The notes below the pieces were generated by a model. The model saw nothing but the letters and a program-made list of their open reading frames with translations, had not been told where the DNA came from and did not search any database. Below, one piece after another: positions 40,624 to 52,500 of a DNA stretch of 64,000 nt. The translations under genes were made by a program, and so were the position numbers. Position 1 is the first letter of the stretch; every line of letters begins with the position of its first letter. This DNA is from Dryococelus australis (Eukaryota > Arthropoda > Insecta > Phasmatodea > Phasmatidae), in contig CM057009.1 in the NCBI GenBank assembly GCA_029891345.1, forward strand, positions 292,408,966 through 292,472,965, in the 5' to 3' direction.

Positions 40624-41948
40624 GTTTTGTTTTAAATTTATGTTAAGCAGTATTTTAATTGCTTTTCTTTGTATTTATTATTGTACACATGAGAATATAA
40701 ATTCTGTTACTGTGACTGAATTGTTATAGTTCCCACCATAAGTGGCATATGTTTATTAGTACATTTTGCTGAACCTAGAATAATTAGTATTCTTACTATG
40801 AATTTACAGTGTAGAATATCATTATGCGTGTGAGAGTATTAATAAATTATTATTTTCTTCTGTTTGTTTTTAACTTATTCTTTTTAACTCTTCAAAGTTA
40901 TATTTTGTGGTGTACCAACATGACTTTACCAATTCAGTTATTGATTATTACTGTTTAATTAATTATTAAAGTTGCCAATAACAAATGTAGGTAATTCAGA
41001 AATTCCAGAGTGTTAATTTTAATACATATGTTCACTTGAGGATACAGTATGAGCAAAGCATACAATAGCAGCACTCACTGCAAAGTGAAATGCAATTTAA
41101 CAATGTTTGTTTAACAAGTAGAGTTGAATAATCACATTTTAAAAAGGTTAGTTTTTGGTAAGAAAGTCTAGCAGTCTCAAGTGTTCAGGTAACATCCTGT
41201 TCCTTTCATTTTGTAAAATATTTACTGCTGAAGAAAACAGTCATTCAAAGGAATCAGAATCAAGACATACCTATCAGATATTTGAAGATCTCTTCCTTGA
41301 GATCTGGATGGTTATCATCCTTTCCCAAAAAATAATAGGATCAGCGAAATTTCTTTAATACACACAAAAAATAATTCTAATGCTACACAACACTGAACTG
41401 CTTCTACTAAGTGTAATGCACATTTGTTTCTTCTGATACACCTTTTCACGTGACCAAACATTTATTAGTTGTATGGGTAAAAAGTTTACTCTGCCAAAAA
41501 AAAAATCTTGTATGCACAAGACCTCCGTTGAATCATGTGGCCATCAATTTCACTCTGTTTACCCCAGGAAAGTTTTACTTTTTTTGACTTTGACAAGCCA
41601 GGAAAATGTAATTTAGAATAGACAGAAAAGAGTTGAACAGTTTCAGGAAGGTAAGATAAAAAAGGAACAAAGAAGAAACTAGAATGTGTTGTCAGCTTTG
41701 AGGGAAAACAATGGGCTGTGGTTTACACTGTGGACTTCTTGAGTATGGATTAATAGAGGAGAATTAGCAAAGAGAGAAAAACAAAGAAATTACGCATCTG
41801 CTGGCAAAACAATACTCTCCATGCAGGGTACTAAACCATATACATTTTTCTTTCGTAAATTTGAACGCAGCCATAAGGTTGCAATGAATCTATAATTTCA
41901 GAGTTATTAATCAATGTCAGCAATAGTACACCACTACTAATAATTCCA

Positions 41949-42010
41949 GAGAGAATTTGTGCCACTAGAACTTAGGTCTAATGGCTATGCTGGATGGCAG
42001 GAAGGACCAA
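41949..42010 (+). repeat. Array core copy 7
   Basis: AGAATTTGTGCCACTAGAAC, GGTCTAATGGCTATGCTGG and a changed end (GGCAGGAAGGACCAA). The downstream flank (TGTATTTAGTGTTGTACGCA) pairs with that after the fragment at 43237. Confidence 0.7.
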
Positions 42011-42900
42011 TTAATTTTGTCAGAATAGTGTCTAAATTACTGCTCCCTGTATTTAGTGTTGTACGCATTGCATGTTTACGGATGATGTAATGGACATTTT
42101 CAAACATGTTTATTAATTACTTGCACGGATTACATTCCACACATTGCAAAACAGAGTATGTGCTGTTTTTGTGAGCATTGGTGAAATTAAATATGTATCT
42201 TGTAAAATAAACAAACTGCTAACTTCTTCCTCTCTTGGTTCACAAACCTGTTTTTCAATATAAAATTACTCTTATAATTTTATAAAGTTTTGCCTTATAT
42301 AAAGCAGACATTTCTGGGGCCTGTTATAATGCCGTATTTTACAGTGCAATTGTAACACCACTGTATCTGAAATTTTTTCAAAATAATGTGGTGATTGTTT
42401 CATCATTGTGCAACTTATTAGCAATTTTGTTGTGAAGACAGCACTAACACTGTAATGTTGTTTGTGCAAATAATTTCATAAACTGTTTTGTTGAATGAGT
42501 TTTTAATTATTTATCAAATATTGGTAATTATATTTGTTTTCATATCAGTTATAATACTGCACGATTCTAGGTGCCATTTCAGTTTAACCCATTTTTAGTT
42601 TTGCACGATTTTACACTTTCCTTCATTTTACACCTACTTTTTACGTTTCATTTACTGTTTGTACAGTGTAAGTTTCCCTCTTTTCACATTTACATTTTTG
42701 AAAAAATTTCCTGATCCAACTTTAAAAGTGTAATAAAAGGGGTTTCAATATACATATTATATTTTTGTTATTTTGTTAATTAGTGCACGTACTTTTAGTT
42801 CTTTATTGTTTATTATCATTATAAATGTATTTGTGCTTTATTTACTTCTGAACTTGTGCATCCAACCACTTCGTTGTGAAAATTGCTAGTACCTTAGCCG

Positions 42901-42960
42901 AAGGATTTTTGCCAATGCGCACTTATGTCTGATAGCAAGGCTGGGTGGCCAAAGTGCCAG
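42901..42960 (+). repeat. Array core copy 8
   Basis: AAGGATTTTTGCCAATGCGC, TGTCTGATAGCAAGGCTGG and GTGGCCAAAGTGCCAG. Closest relative of copy 6. Confidence 0.82.
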
Positions 42961-43218
42961 TTTTGTTTTAAATTCAAGTTAAATTCGTATTTTAATAACA
43001 TTTTATTAGATTAATTATTGTAGAAATGTGAATATAGAGTTTATTATTGTGACTCAATTGTTATAGTTTCCATCGTTAATGGTTTATCTGCATTATATTT
43101 TGCAACATATGTAATAATTAGTGCTTTTACTTTTTAGTTTAGGATATTGTTATGAACGTTGTGTGTTTATTACTAAATTGTATTATTTTCTTCTGCTTGT
43201 TTTTAACTTTATTGTTTT

Positions 43219-43262
43219 GAACACTTCAGTGTTCTATTGTCAGAAAGGATGCCTGGGTGAAC
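43219..43262 (+). repeat. Array core, degenerate copy
   Basis: Only GAAAGGATGCCTGGGTGA-like remnants of the core remain. The downstream flank up to TTTTAGTGTTGTACATTTTGC matches that of copy 7, which supports shared origin. Confidence 0.4.
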
Positions 43263-43442
43263 GAAATAATTTTTAAGTCAGAACTGTGTCCAAATTATTT
43301 TTCCTTGCTTTTAGTGTTGTACATTTTGCATGTTTTCAAATAAAATTAACTTTTTTATTTGAAATTGTATTTATAAGTAATGCAGGGCAAGATGTTTTTC
43401 TTAATCTTTGGTGGTGGTAGTGCAAATATACATACTTTTAAA

Positions 43443-43703
43443 TTAAAGTGCAACATTGATTTTGCAAGTGATCTGCTGCACTGTGGCCTGTCTATTCACT
43501 GTTACCAACCGAGCTAGGCGACCCCTGTCATCGACACATAGTATGTCATGGCACTTGTCTCTGGAAGCTGTGGTTTTACCAGAATCGGTGAACTCACAGT
43601 TGACTCTTAACACAGTGGCCTGTGGAAATCCCAGTGCCTGCACAATATCATAGATGGAGTGTCCCATATGTCCGGCCCCAACAATCTGGCCGTGATCAAA
43701 TCT
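43443..43703 (-). pseudogene. Tc1-like transposase DNA-binding domain fragment
   Basis: Within an open frame (43895-43443), residues from about 66 on read FDHGQIVGAGHMGHSIYDIV then QALGFPQATVLRV, the first helix-turn-helix of Tc1-like transposases. Next comes CVDDRGRLARLVTVNRQATV and QQITCKI, the second (wHTH) domain opening. The preceding 65 residues are basic and do not belong to the family. The frame stops at 43443 and no DDE/D catalytic domain follows. The host-bound role of such a domain is binding terminal inverted repeats. This fragment lies between array copies and is probably a truncated insertion. Confidence 0.78.
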
Positions 43704-44672
43704 GCTGTGATCTTGTTTCTTTCCAATTCTGTTCTTATTCTCATACTTCTGTTTATTCTCAAACTTTTTTCCCCTCAAAGTACTTAAACTGATGATGACA
43801 CTTTTTAGTGACACGAACAGGCAAACAATTTTTATCATTCGTCTTACTTGCTTTCTCACTCGTGACTTATACCAGTACACCAAAAAAACAAACATATCTG
43901 AATGATATTTCCCGTTTATAATCCATCTGCCAGTTTTTCTTTTCTAGGAACACAATTGAGTCAGGAGAAGGGGCGAGCTTTGGAATGTGACCTGAGCATG
44001 GCAGTGTGTCCTAGCAGTAGCTGTGGGAGTCAAAAGCAGGCGACATGAGCCCAACCTTGGTTCCTCGTTCACTCTCAAAATGTATCAAATATTGTGTGGT
44101 GGGGGGTTTGACAAAAAAATTCAAAAATATTTTTTTTTTACTCTTTTGGCAAAGTAAAATATTGCCAATGCTACTACAAGCCAAAAAAAGATGGTGCTGC
44201 AGGCTGCATATTAGACCACATTAGTCTAAGTGACCACAGGTGGCTTTTCACAGATGATACAAAACCATTGTTTAACCACTTCAAGAAAATGTCACTTGGT
44301 AACCAAACATTTCTTATATGTGCTTACCAAACAGGTAATGTCATGTTAATGTGTTTGAAGGATGTCTAACCTCACCTTTTCCCCATTAAAATGTGTTTTC
44401 AGTGCAGGGTTTAATAGTTTGTTGGTAGTGCAAAGTAAAGTAATTCTGTTCATTTTCAACCCAGACTTATTTGCTGAATTTTTGACATATGAAGATTTTG
44501 TCCAAAAATTTTCTGTCGTTATTTTTTTCAGTATCTCATGAAATTTTGAACATAATTTGTTGTATTCTAATAATAAATTGAACAAACATCATTTTTTTCA
44601 CGTCAGGCTAACTTTATGAACAGTGTTTTAACTGCCCTACAGAAATCGTTGTTGTATTTTATTTTGCTTAGT

Positions 44673-44720
44673 TAGTATTAATTGTAATTGTTTGTTTAGT
44701 ATTAATTGTAATTGTTTGTT
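44673..44720 (+). repeat. Perfect 24-bp tandem duplication
   Basis: TAGTATTAATTGTAATTGTT followed by TGTT occurs twice back to back with no differences. It is a recent small duplication. Confidence 0.93.
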
Positions 44721-44911
44721 TGATAGACACACCACTACACTTTGTATATGTTGTGTATGTATGTATATATATCAGCCTGTTAATAATAGCCTCTTATTAT
44801 TTTTAGATTTAGTTTGTGAATTCTTTGCACTAATGTTATTTTCTTTCCCCTCTACCCCTAGTATTAAACTTGTCGTCTTTAGCACTTGTCAATTAATGTA
44901 TGCCTACTGCT

Positions 44912-44973
44912 GAAGGATTTGTGCTACTTAGCACTAACATCCAATGCCTGGGTTGGGTGGCTGAATGACCAAA
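44912..44973 (+). repeat. Array core copy 9
   Basis: GAAGGATTTGTGCTACTTAG, ACATCCAATGCCTGGGTTGG and TGGCTGAATGACCAAAG. The downstream TTATTGTAGATATTTGATCA and TTTTGTTATTGTGATAGGA keep the family flank. Confidence 0.75.
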
Positions 44974-45808
44974 GTAGATTTTAAATTATAATATGTTAAT
45001 GTGGTAATTTCTTTCCTGTAGTTATATTATTGTAGATATTTGATCATAAATTTTGTTATTGTGATAGGATTTTTAGTCACTTATACTTATGAATGGCTTA
45101 ATTAGTTGGTACATCAAACATCACTCGTACACAGTTTTCACAGAAAACTTGTACCAATATATCTTCATTCGAGAGAATAGTTGATGGTCCTGGTTAATAT
45201 TTAACAGCCACAGTTTTAATACAAAAGCCCTTTCATATGGTTATGTATCACTTATAGATATGATGGTGAAGGAGTTTCCTTTGGCACATAACTCTGTTTG
45301 AACTCCGTTCCATTTATTGAGAAAAAATATGTGAAGTATTCTTGACAGTCATATGTTTTGTCTGATTGCTCATCATCTTGAATGTAAAAGTTACTCCTAT
45401 CTCATTTGTTTATTTAGCTGGTCAGATGACCAGCATGGAAATAACAATAGAATCACTTGTTCTTTGCAAATTTTATCAACAAAATAGAACATGTATTGTC
45501 TCCAGATTTGCCTTGCACAAGAAATTCTTGTGTTTGATTTAGTACAAAGGTAACCTATGGCATGAGGTTTGAATGTTACTTCTGTAGTTAAAAGTTAAAA
45601 AGTAATAAATACTGCAGTCATACAGTTGAGTTGTAACCATGTCAGATATGCATGCATTTGAAGCAAACTATGCATAGATATTTGAATATAATCACTTGTG
45701 TGTTTAAAGTGAATAGTTTCTCTGTGAGAAAATTTTTTTTTTTGTATAGCAGTACTATAAGCATAATTGCTGTACAGAAATTTCCTTCTTACAGTGAACA
45801 TTGCTGAG

Positions 45809-45832
45809 TTTTTTTTTTTTTTTTTTTTTTTT
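45809..45832. repeat. Poly-T tract
   Basis: 24 T bases just upstream of array copy 10. A similar T run precedes copy 1 (35041-35052). Confidence 0.9.
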
Positions 45833-45862
45833 CCCTTATTAAGTAAGTGGGATGACTACAGC

Positions 45863-45923
45863 TAGAGGATCATGCAACTGAGCTATAGACATCCAGTGGC
45901 AAGGCTGGGTGGCCAAAGGACCA
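45863..45923 (+). repeat. Array core copy 10
   Basis: AGAGGATCATGCAACTGAGC, ACATCCAGTGGCAAGGCTGG and GTGGCCAAAGGACCAAC. The downstream ACTTATCTGACCACAAGTTT and AATTGTTTTGACTAAATTCG match the shared flank. Confidence 0.78.
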
Positions 45924-47578
45924 ACATGAGTTTTTATTGGATGAAGTTGGTTAGCTAACTGCTTCTCCCGAAGATTTATTTACATACTTATCTGACCACA
46001 AGTTTAATTGTTTTGACTAAATTCGTTATTTTTTTTATTTGTGCATGGCTGAACTACTTGATATATTGGACACTGCACAGTATTGCGGAAATTAAAATGT
46101 TTCTCTGCATAAAAGATATAATTGAAATGTTAACAAAAACAATATATTATTTATAAGATAAATTGAAATGTGCAGATTTCTCGTCAGTATATACTAGGGA
46201 TAAGTTGGTTCTACATTTTTCCTAATCTTGCTTGTGTCCTTAACATAATGTTGTAGGTTGGATTAAAACAAATTTTTTTGTTTCAATTTTATTTTTAAAA
46301 ACAAATGTATGCATTGTAACATAACATTTACTTCATATACTTGCATATAGCATGTAAGTTTTTATCAAAAATTTGGTGGGATTTTGTGGGTTGTCCATTT
46401 CATCAGTATGGTAGGCTGAACTGGTGTACTCTTTAGTTTGCAGTTGACGTTACTTTTTAGGGAATCATAGCTATTGTAATTATTTCCATAGTCATCTTAT
46501 TGATACACATTGCAGAAAATTAAATGAGCAGAAAATATTTTGAATACCGTATGAGTTGAAGTAAAACATATTTCTCATTATGTTATAAATACTGCAGTGT
46601 CACATAGTACAGTTGTAACCACAAATATTCCTTAAATTTTCTATTTTTAAAATAATATTACTATACTGCTAACACTTTTTTGTCAGTGGGATCAAATTTG
46701 TTTAGTGTTTCTTTTTGTAGAATGGACATTTTATTGTAACAAGAATGTAGTTGAAGCATTCTAGTAGCAGAGTTTATATACTTATTTGTAAAATTACAAT
46801 TTATTTTTTTGGAGTCATACAGCTGCATGATCACAGTGCGATGTAATAAGTTACACTAGCTCTCTACAGTAATTTTTCTGTTATTGATTGCCAGTTATTA
46901 TTGTTGTAGCTATGAAGTAGGATACTTAAAATACTGAAATACATATGGTGTTGCTAAGTCACAGTTTTGTTGAACAAAAAAAAAGAAGAGAAACTTAATC
47001 TTGGCAATCACAGTATGAAAGTTCATTGCAACCAGTAAGCAGCACATTTGACTAGTTTTTTTTACTTTCACTTCACCTGAATGTTTTTGTTCTATATTTT
47101 TATATACATAACTTATTTTCAACTTGTGCAACTGAGCACTCTGATGCAGATCTTTGGTTTTGTGTTTGAGGGCCCAATTACTTTACAAGATGTTTGTCTC
47201 TAAGTCGGTGCTATTTTTTGTTCTGCAAAATAAAACCAGAAATCATATGTCCTTGCGTTAAGTTCAGGTTTGGCATCTCTTAATACTGCCATAATTCTGC
47301 AACTAGAAAGCACTAAATGTGGTTGAAAAATCTACTTTAATCGTGATTAAATGTTGGCTCTCAAATGTACACATTTTATATATTTTGGTACAAAGACTTT
47401 CTGTTTCATGTTACTCAAAATTAAGTAGTGGTAATATAGTTTAACTGGTTTGTCTATGTGCCATTTCTATGCATTATTACTAAAGTTTATATTCAGATGA
47501 TATTACAGACCGTGTTTGTAATAACTATCTTTACCTGATTGTTTGCTGCACCATTGTTTTTCAAAAATATTTTTTTTT

Positions 47579-47591
47579 GGGGGGGGGGGGG
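47579..47591. repeat. Poly-G tract
   Basis: Thirteen G following eight T, making a T-to-G homopolymer junction. Confidence 0.9.
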
Positions 47592-49646
47592 AATTTGCAG
47601 CTTAGAAGGAAATAAAGATGGTATAGCGGTTCAAAGTTGTGTTTGTTTATTGTTTCTGTTGTGAAGTAGACTACAAATGAGTTTTGTGTTGTTTTTATTT
47701 TTTGATGATACTTTGCACAAAAATGTGTCTGGGAAAACAAACATAACAAAAAATATTTGTACATGAACACAGTTTGCAGATTACTTACTTAATATGTAAA
47801 GTATATTTATTGTATTAAGAAAACTTTTCTTTCTGAAAATTATAAGGCCCGAATAATTTACAACCTACTTTCCTTCATAGTATTAAGTATTTATTCTTAG
47901 TAAGACAGAGAACTAACCATTGCAACATGGTGTTCTTTTGAAATTTTGCAATGTAATTTATCAAATAGAAATGTGTGAAAACCAGTAATTTTGAAATAAC
48001 TGGTGTGTAAGTTATTGTGCCCGACTGTTGGAAATGTTTAACGTGAAATAAAAATTGGAAGTGTTGTCTGTTGTATCATAAATTTCTTATGATTTTCACT
48101 GTTTACATTGCTATATTCTTGAATTATTCTACAAAGTAAAAAAATAATTATATTTTATCTGAATTGAAACTCATATCTTTGAGCTATAGGGTAAAGGTTA
48201 TTGGTTGGGAAACAATGATATCATTTTGGTGTATTTTTAAGTACATATGCTTTCTTGATTCACAAGCTGTAAGAAGTAATTATTTGTTTAGTGTGTATTA
48301 TTAATTGCTAAGTGTACATATTAACCTGCTTATTTGTGCATGCATATATTATGAATATTAGCATATTTAATATTTACATTTATTATAGTTAAATACATAC
48401 AGATATAATTTGACAATAACGTGAGGATATTTCCAAGGAAAGTAGGTTTATTCTAAGGCAACAACTTTATGATAAATCCAAAAAAATTTGGTTATTATGA
48501 ATTAGAAGAATTATAATTGTAAAGTCACTTTTTTTTGTAATAATTTAAGGCTTGGTAGCAGGATTTGATTATAGAATAAAATTAAAGCATTACCCTTTTA
48601 CCAATTATTCATTTTCAACAATTGACCTCCTCCTCAAAGGTAATATAAATAAAAAAAATTATATGCAAATGTAGGTGTCAAATAAGTTATTATTGCTATG
48701 AATAATACATACAAAATTACCTTTCTGGTATATCCACGTGTATTCAGTGAAAATTCTCTATAGTTTTGTCAATTTTTGAAAGGTGGTTTCAGTATTTCTC
48801 TGTACTTCCTCTAAAATTTCATCAAAAATTTAACTCATACTTTGTGTTATTTTTTTTCAATAAAAAAATATATGCAGTAAGTAATCCATTATTTAAATAT
48901 AATTGGAAATGTTCAGTTGTATGTAAATATATATTTTTATGGCTTAAATGTGCAAGAATGATAAAAATAACTAAATTCTGAAATGCAGTACATGTTCTGT
49001 GTGTGTGCGTTTTATTATAGACACACAAACTCCAGCTGGTTTTTCTTGATGAAAATATATGTTTTGCTTTTCCCCTAGTAATGATTAAAAATTTAATTTA
49101 TTTGCTTTTTATTAAAAATATCGGAAACTACTTGTGATTTAGCAACAAATTAGTGCATGGTATTTTGTAGAATGGAGGTCTTACACCTCTAAGAATGTGG
49201 TTGGCAATTTTCATCTTCCTTCATGATTAAAATGGGTTTTAGCATTTTATTTTAAATGAAACTTTGTAACCTTAAGATGTACAAGATTTTTTAAGACATC
49301 TTATGAATCAGCACATGTAAATTAACAAAAAAATATTGTTTTTTATGAATGCATCCATGTGAACAGTTATCCGAGAAATCCATGCACACAGCTCCCTTAA
49401 AAAATGACTTTAGGAGAAAGGGTATTTATATATTAATCTTCTATTTCCATAGGAATAACCTGCTGGAGTTTGTCTGCGTTGTTCAAAAACATCCTTTGTA
49501 CATCAACAGTTGAGAACTAAAAGTACAGAACACCAGCATAAATCACCAACATAGCTGATTAATGATACAAGAAAAAACACTTTGTCATAAAAAATTGTAA
49601 TGAAAGAAAAAAGTAAAATGTTGACTGCTGCTGCTGAACTACAATT

Positions 49647-49671
49647 TATATATATATATATATATATATAT
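49647..49671. repeat. (TA)12 microsatellite
   Basis: Dinucleotide run directly visible. Confidence 0.93.
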
Positions 49672-52393
49672 CGTGCATTAATAGTTAAACTACAAAAATG
49701 TTGCAACCACTCTTCATGGAAGATACAGTTATAATATGACAATTTTGAAATCAAGTTAAATATACTCTTGTCATATGCGTAACAATACTTGCACATTAAA
49801 ATATGTCAACAGTTTCAAAATCATAAAATTGTCGCGTTGTAATCTTTAATATCCTTCTAAATATGCACATTCATTTTAAATCCACATGTGTAACAAGTGA
49901 AGGCAATGGGGTCAGATAACCTAAATAAATGCCATTATAATTTCCTGTTTGATACTCATGCATCTCACTTTTGGGATCAAATTATTTAATAAAAAATTAT
50001 AGAAAGTTGATTTCACTCTTACTGTCTCAATTATCTCTCACATCAGATATGTTTTTGGTGCTACTCAAATCAGTCTTGCACATTTATTTCACATTTTCAT
50101 GAAATATTTATTTATTTTGCAATTTTGAAAAGATGGTCAATTTTTGAAAATTTTTGTCTATTGCAAATTATACATAAATAGTAATTATATTCACATGTGT
50201 AGTATTGTAACATGTCCACTGCCAAGTATTTACAGGTGAATTGAAGTTATATTTATGGACTGATAAGTTCGCACATTCACAGTTTTATAAATAATGAGTT
50301 TTCTAGTGTTACAGTTTTTATCATGCCCATAAAAAGTTTCGTTACAGGCTGTTGATTGGTAATGTTACAGTATGTTGATAGTTAAGAAGTTGTTGAGGGA
50401 GGATGCTTACACATTACTTAAGTTTGCCTTCCCAAGAAAAATAGGCAAAAATAGTATGCAGTGTGTGTATCCACAGAGGAAAGCGTTTTGCTTTGCTTTA
50501 ATGTAGGATAATTTAAAATTAAGCTCAAGAAATTAATTTCTAATAGTATGAATGCAAACTGCTGCCTTTCTCAGGCAGCCAAGTTATTTCTGTGCAATGT
50601 ACAGCAATACCTCTTTTTTACACTTCTCAAGGGACCTGTTTAAACGTTGCAAAGGGCAGGAATGTGTAAATAGAGGGAAATTTATGCTGTGAAAGATTTG
50701 CATGGGACCAGAGAAAATAGGTGCGAAGTACAGGAACGTGTAAAATCTAGGAATATAAAAAAGGGGTTTTACTGTATTTGTGTATGTTTTGGATTAAACT
50801 TAAGATTTTTCTGCCTGTCACATCAGGTCACTTTGTCATGTTTTGATTTTGCCGTTATAGTTCCTGTGGTTTTGATTTTTTAACATTCCGTGTAATAAGT
50901 TTTTTTAGTTAAATGATTCAATATATGAAAACATTCATTTTCAATTGAGTTAATTTATTCATTTAAATTGAACTTAAATACTATCATAAATTTTACAAAT
51001 TAATTCATGAATACAGGCATTTTAAAACATTTCATCACGTTTTCTGTTGCATTGTTAGAATAATTGCCATTACTGTTGTACAAAAAATGTAGTTATGTTA
51101 CTCTATAAATGCACTTATAATGTAAATATTTTCCATTTTTTGTATGTTCTGTTATCAGTATACAAATGTATAGTGATGATTGTAATTTTTGCTTGAAGAA
51201 CTGTTATGTTGTAGCTGTAGTAAAATAGTGGCCTTCCACTCATACAAAAATCAGTATTTTAGTTTGAACTTTCCTTTTTTTTTATTTGAGCAAATTGGCA
51301 ACTTGTAATGGCTGACCAAGAATACAATGTCAAATTTGCAGTATAAATAAATTGAAACATTATCTTTGTTATGTATTGATAAGGTCCAGGCCTATTGCTG
51401 TATTGTGCCAAGTTTCAACATCTCATTTACTTTTCCTTTCTGTGCCATATCCATTGCTCATTTGAAGGACTTGACCAAAAGCTGTAACTAATTTTATGCG
51501 TAGTCTTCCGAGTTGCAAAGTGAGCTCATGTTGATCACAATACAATAACTGGCCAGTATCACAATGCTTATGCTGTGTTTTATATTTCATTTTGCATAAT
51601 CCTGTTTATGCACATCAGTAAAAGCCCACCTATATTTTAGTTACAACTTAGGGTATAATTTTTGTGCCCTTGTAGTTTATATGTGTAATGGCAATAGCTA
51701 TAGATTGTTTATTTTAGTAAATATAGAGTAAATAAATTTATTTTATAAATACATAGTGTATGTCATCTTTGTACCCCATTGATACAGTTTTTAATTCTTG
51801 GGAAGTTAATTCCAATTGTGTGCCACATTATAAAATATATTTTTTAGATGTAGTTTAATAATTTTAAAATTAATACAAGCTCATGGGATTACCATGCCCT
51901 GTAAACTCTGCTTCATTATGAATATGGCTTTTCTAAATTGAGTTACAGTATAAAAAGTTTAACTATGGTTGAAGTTATTTTTATCATAATGGAACTGTGT
52001 GTGGTGTTTAATATTAATGTCATTGTGGTTGCCTGTGATGTTGAAATTTTTTGAAGGAAAGAAATAAGCATTTTAAATGTACATACAACGTATTTTTGGT
52101 TCTACTGTAGATAACTGATGTACTTGTGGATCTAGCAGACAACAAACTACAGTAGGTGTATAGTATGTAAGATATGTGAAGCTGCAAGTTGCCTATAGAC
52201 TAGATTTGTGCTTGCACGGACTGCCACTCAAGAGACGTCTGTATTCTATAGTGAGATTTGTACAGCTGTTTCGAAGTGAATAGAACATGTTTTATTGACA
52301 TGAAGATATATGGATATAATAAAAAGGCTTTATTTGTAACAGATAAATTAGTTTTTTTTTTTAATTTCCTTGGGTATTACTGCATAACCAGAG

Positions 52394-52500
52394 GTGATGG
52401 AAGAATAAGCTTTAATGAGTTCATTACGTACCCTCGGCTTTTAAAAATACAGTTGAAAGAGAAAAAGGCAAAATTTAGGGTTTGGAAACAGTGCACGTGA
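52394..52500 (+). CDS. Candidate terminal exon encoding part of an EF-hand
   Basis: A T-rich tract (52352-52371) and ACTGCATAACCAGAG lead into GDGRISFNEFITYPRLLKIQ, then a Lys-rich tail ending KQCT and TGA at 52498-52500. GDGRISFNEF fits positions 4-13 of the EF-hand calcium loop (D-x-D-G-D-G-x-I-x-x-x-E-F): Asp5, Gly6, Ile8 and Glu12 are all present. Positions 1-3 would come from the previous exon. Using the AG at 52392-52393 the exon starts with GT and completes a Gly codon; using the AG two bases earlier is less natural. The ATG at 52258 lies before the acceptor and is not a start. I see no other EF-hand exon upstream, so this could be a last exon far from its neighbours, a processed fragment, or chance. 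Confidence 0.4.

Larger units (their letters stand above)
35041..45930 (+). repeat. Array of at least ten degenerate ~60-bp core repeats with flanks
   Basis: Copies share AGGATTTGTGCC, then AATGAGCACTTATGTC, CCAATGGCTAGGCTGGG and TGGCCAAAGTGCCA, in that order. All are on the plus strand at irregular spacing of 0.3-3 kb. Flanks are also related. About 45-70 bases upstream most copies have TTGTGCTTCCAAG-like sequence. Downstream many have TTTTAAGTTAGTCTGTT, then a TTTATTATTGTACATAT-like block and GTTTAATTATTGTGACTGAA. The repeat unit is therefore at least 250 bp with a better-conserved core. Frames differ between copies because of indels, so it is not a coding exon family. Origin by repeated local duplication followed by decay is the simplest reading. 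Confidence 0.8.
45931..52393. other. AT-rich non-coding DNA, no gene recognised
   Basis: Possible eleventh core remnant at 47121-47145 (AACTTGTGCAACTGAGCACT) without the second half. Poly-G at 47579-47591 and a TA run at 49647-49671. Open frames of 60-100 codons look arbitrary. AATAAA hexamers are frequent, as expected at this base composition. Confidence 0.45.

Noticed and set aside
35041-45930. Array as a cluster of mutually exclusive coding exons (Dscam-like)
   Set aside because: Copies have indels that shift the frame, stops fall at different places, and no donor sites are consistently positioned after the core.
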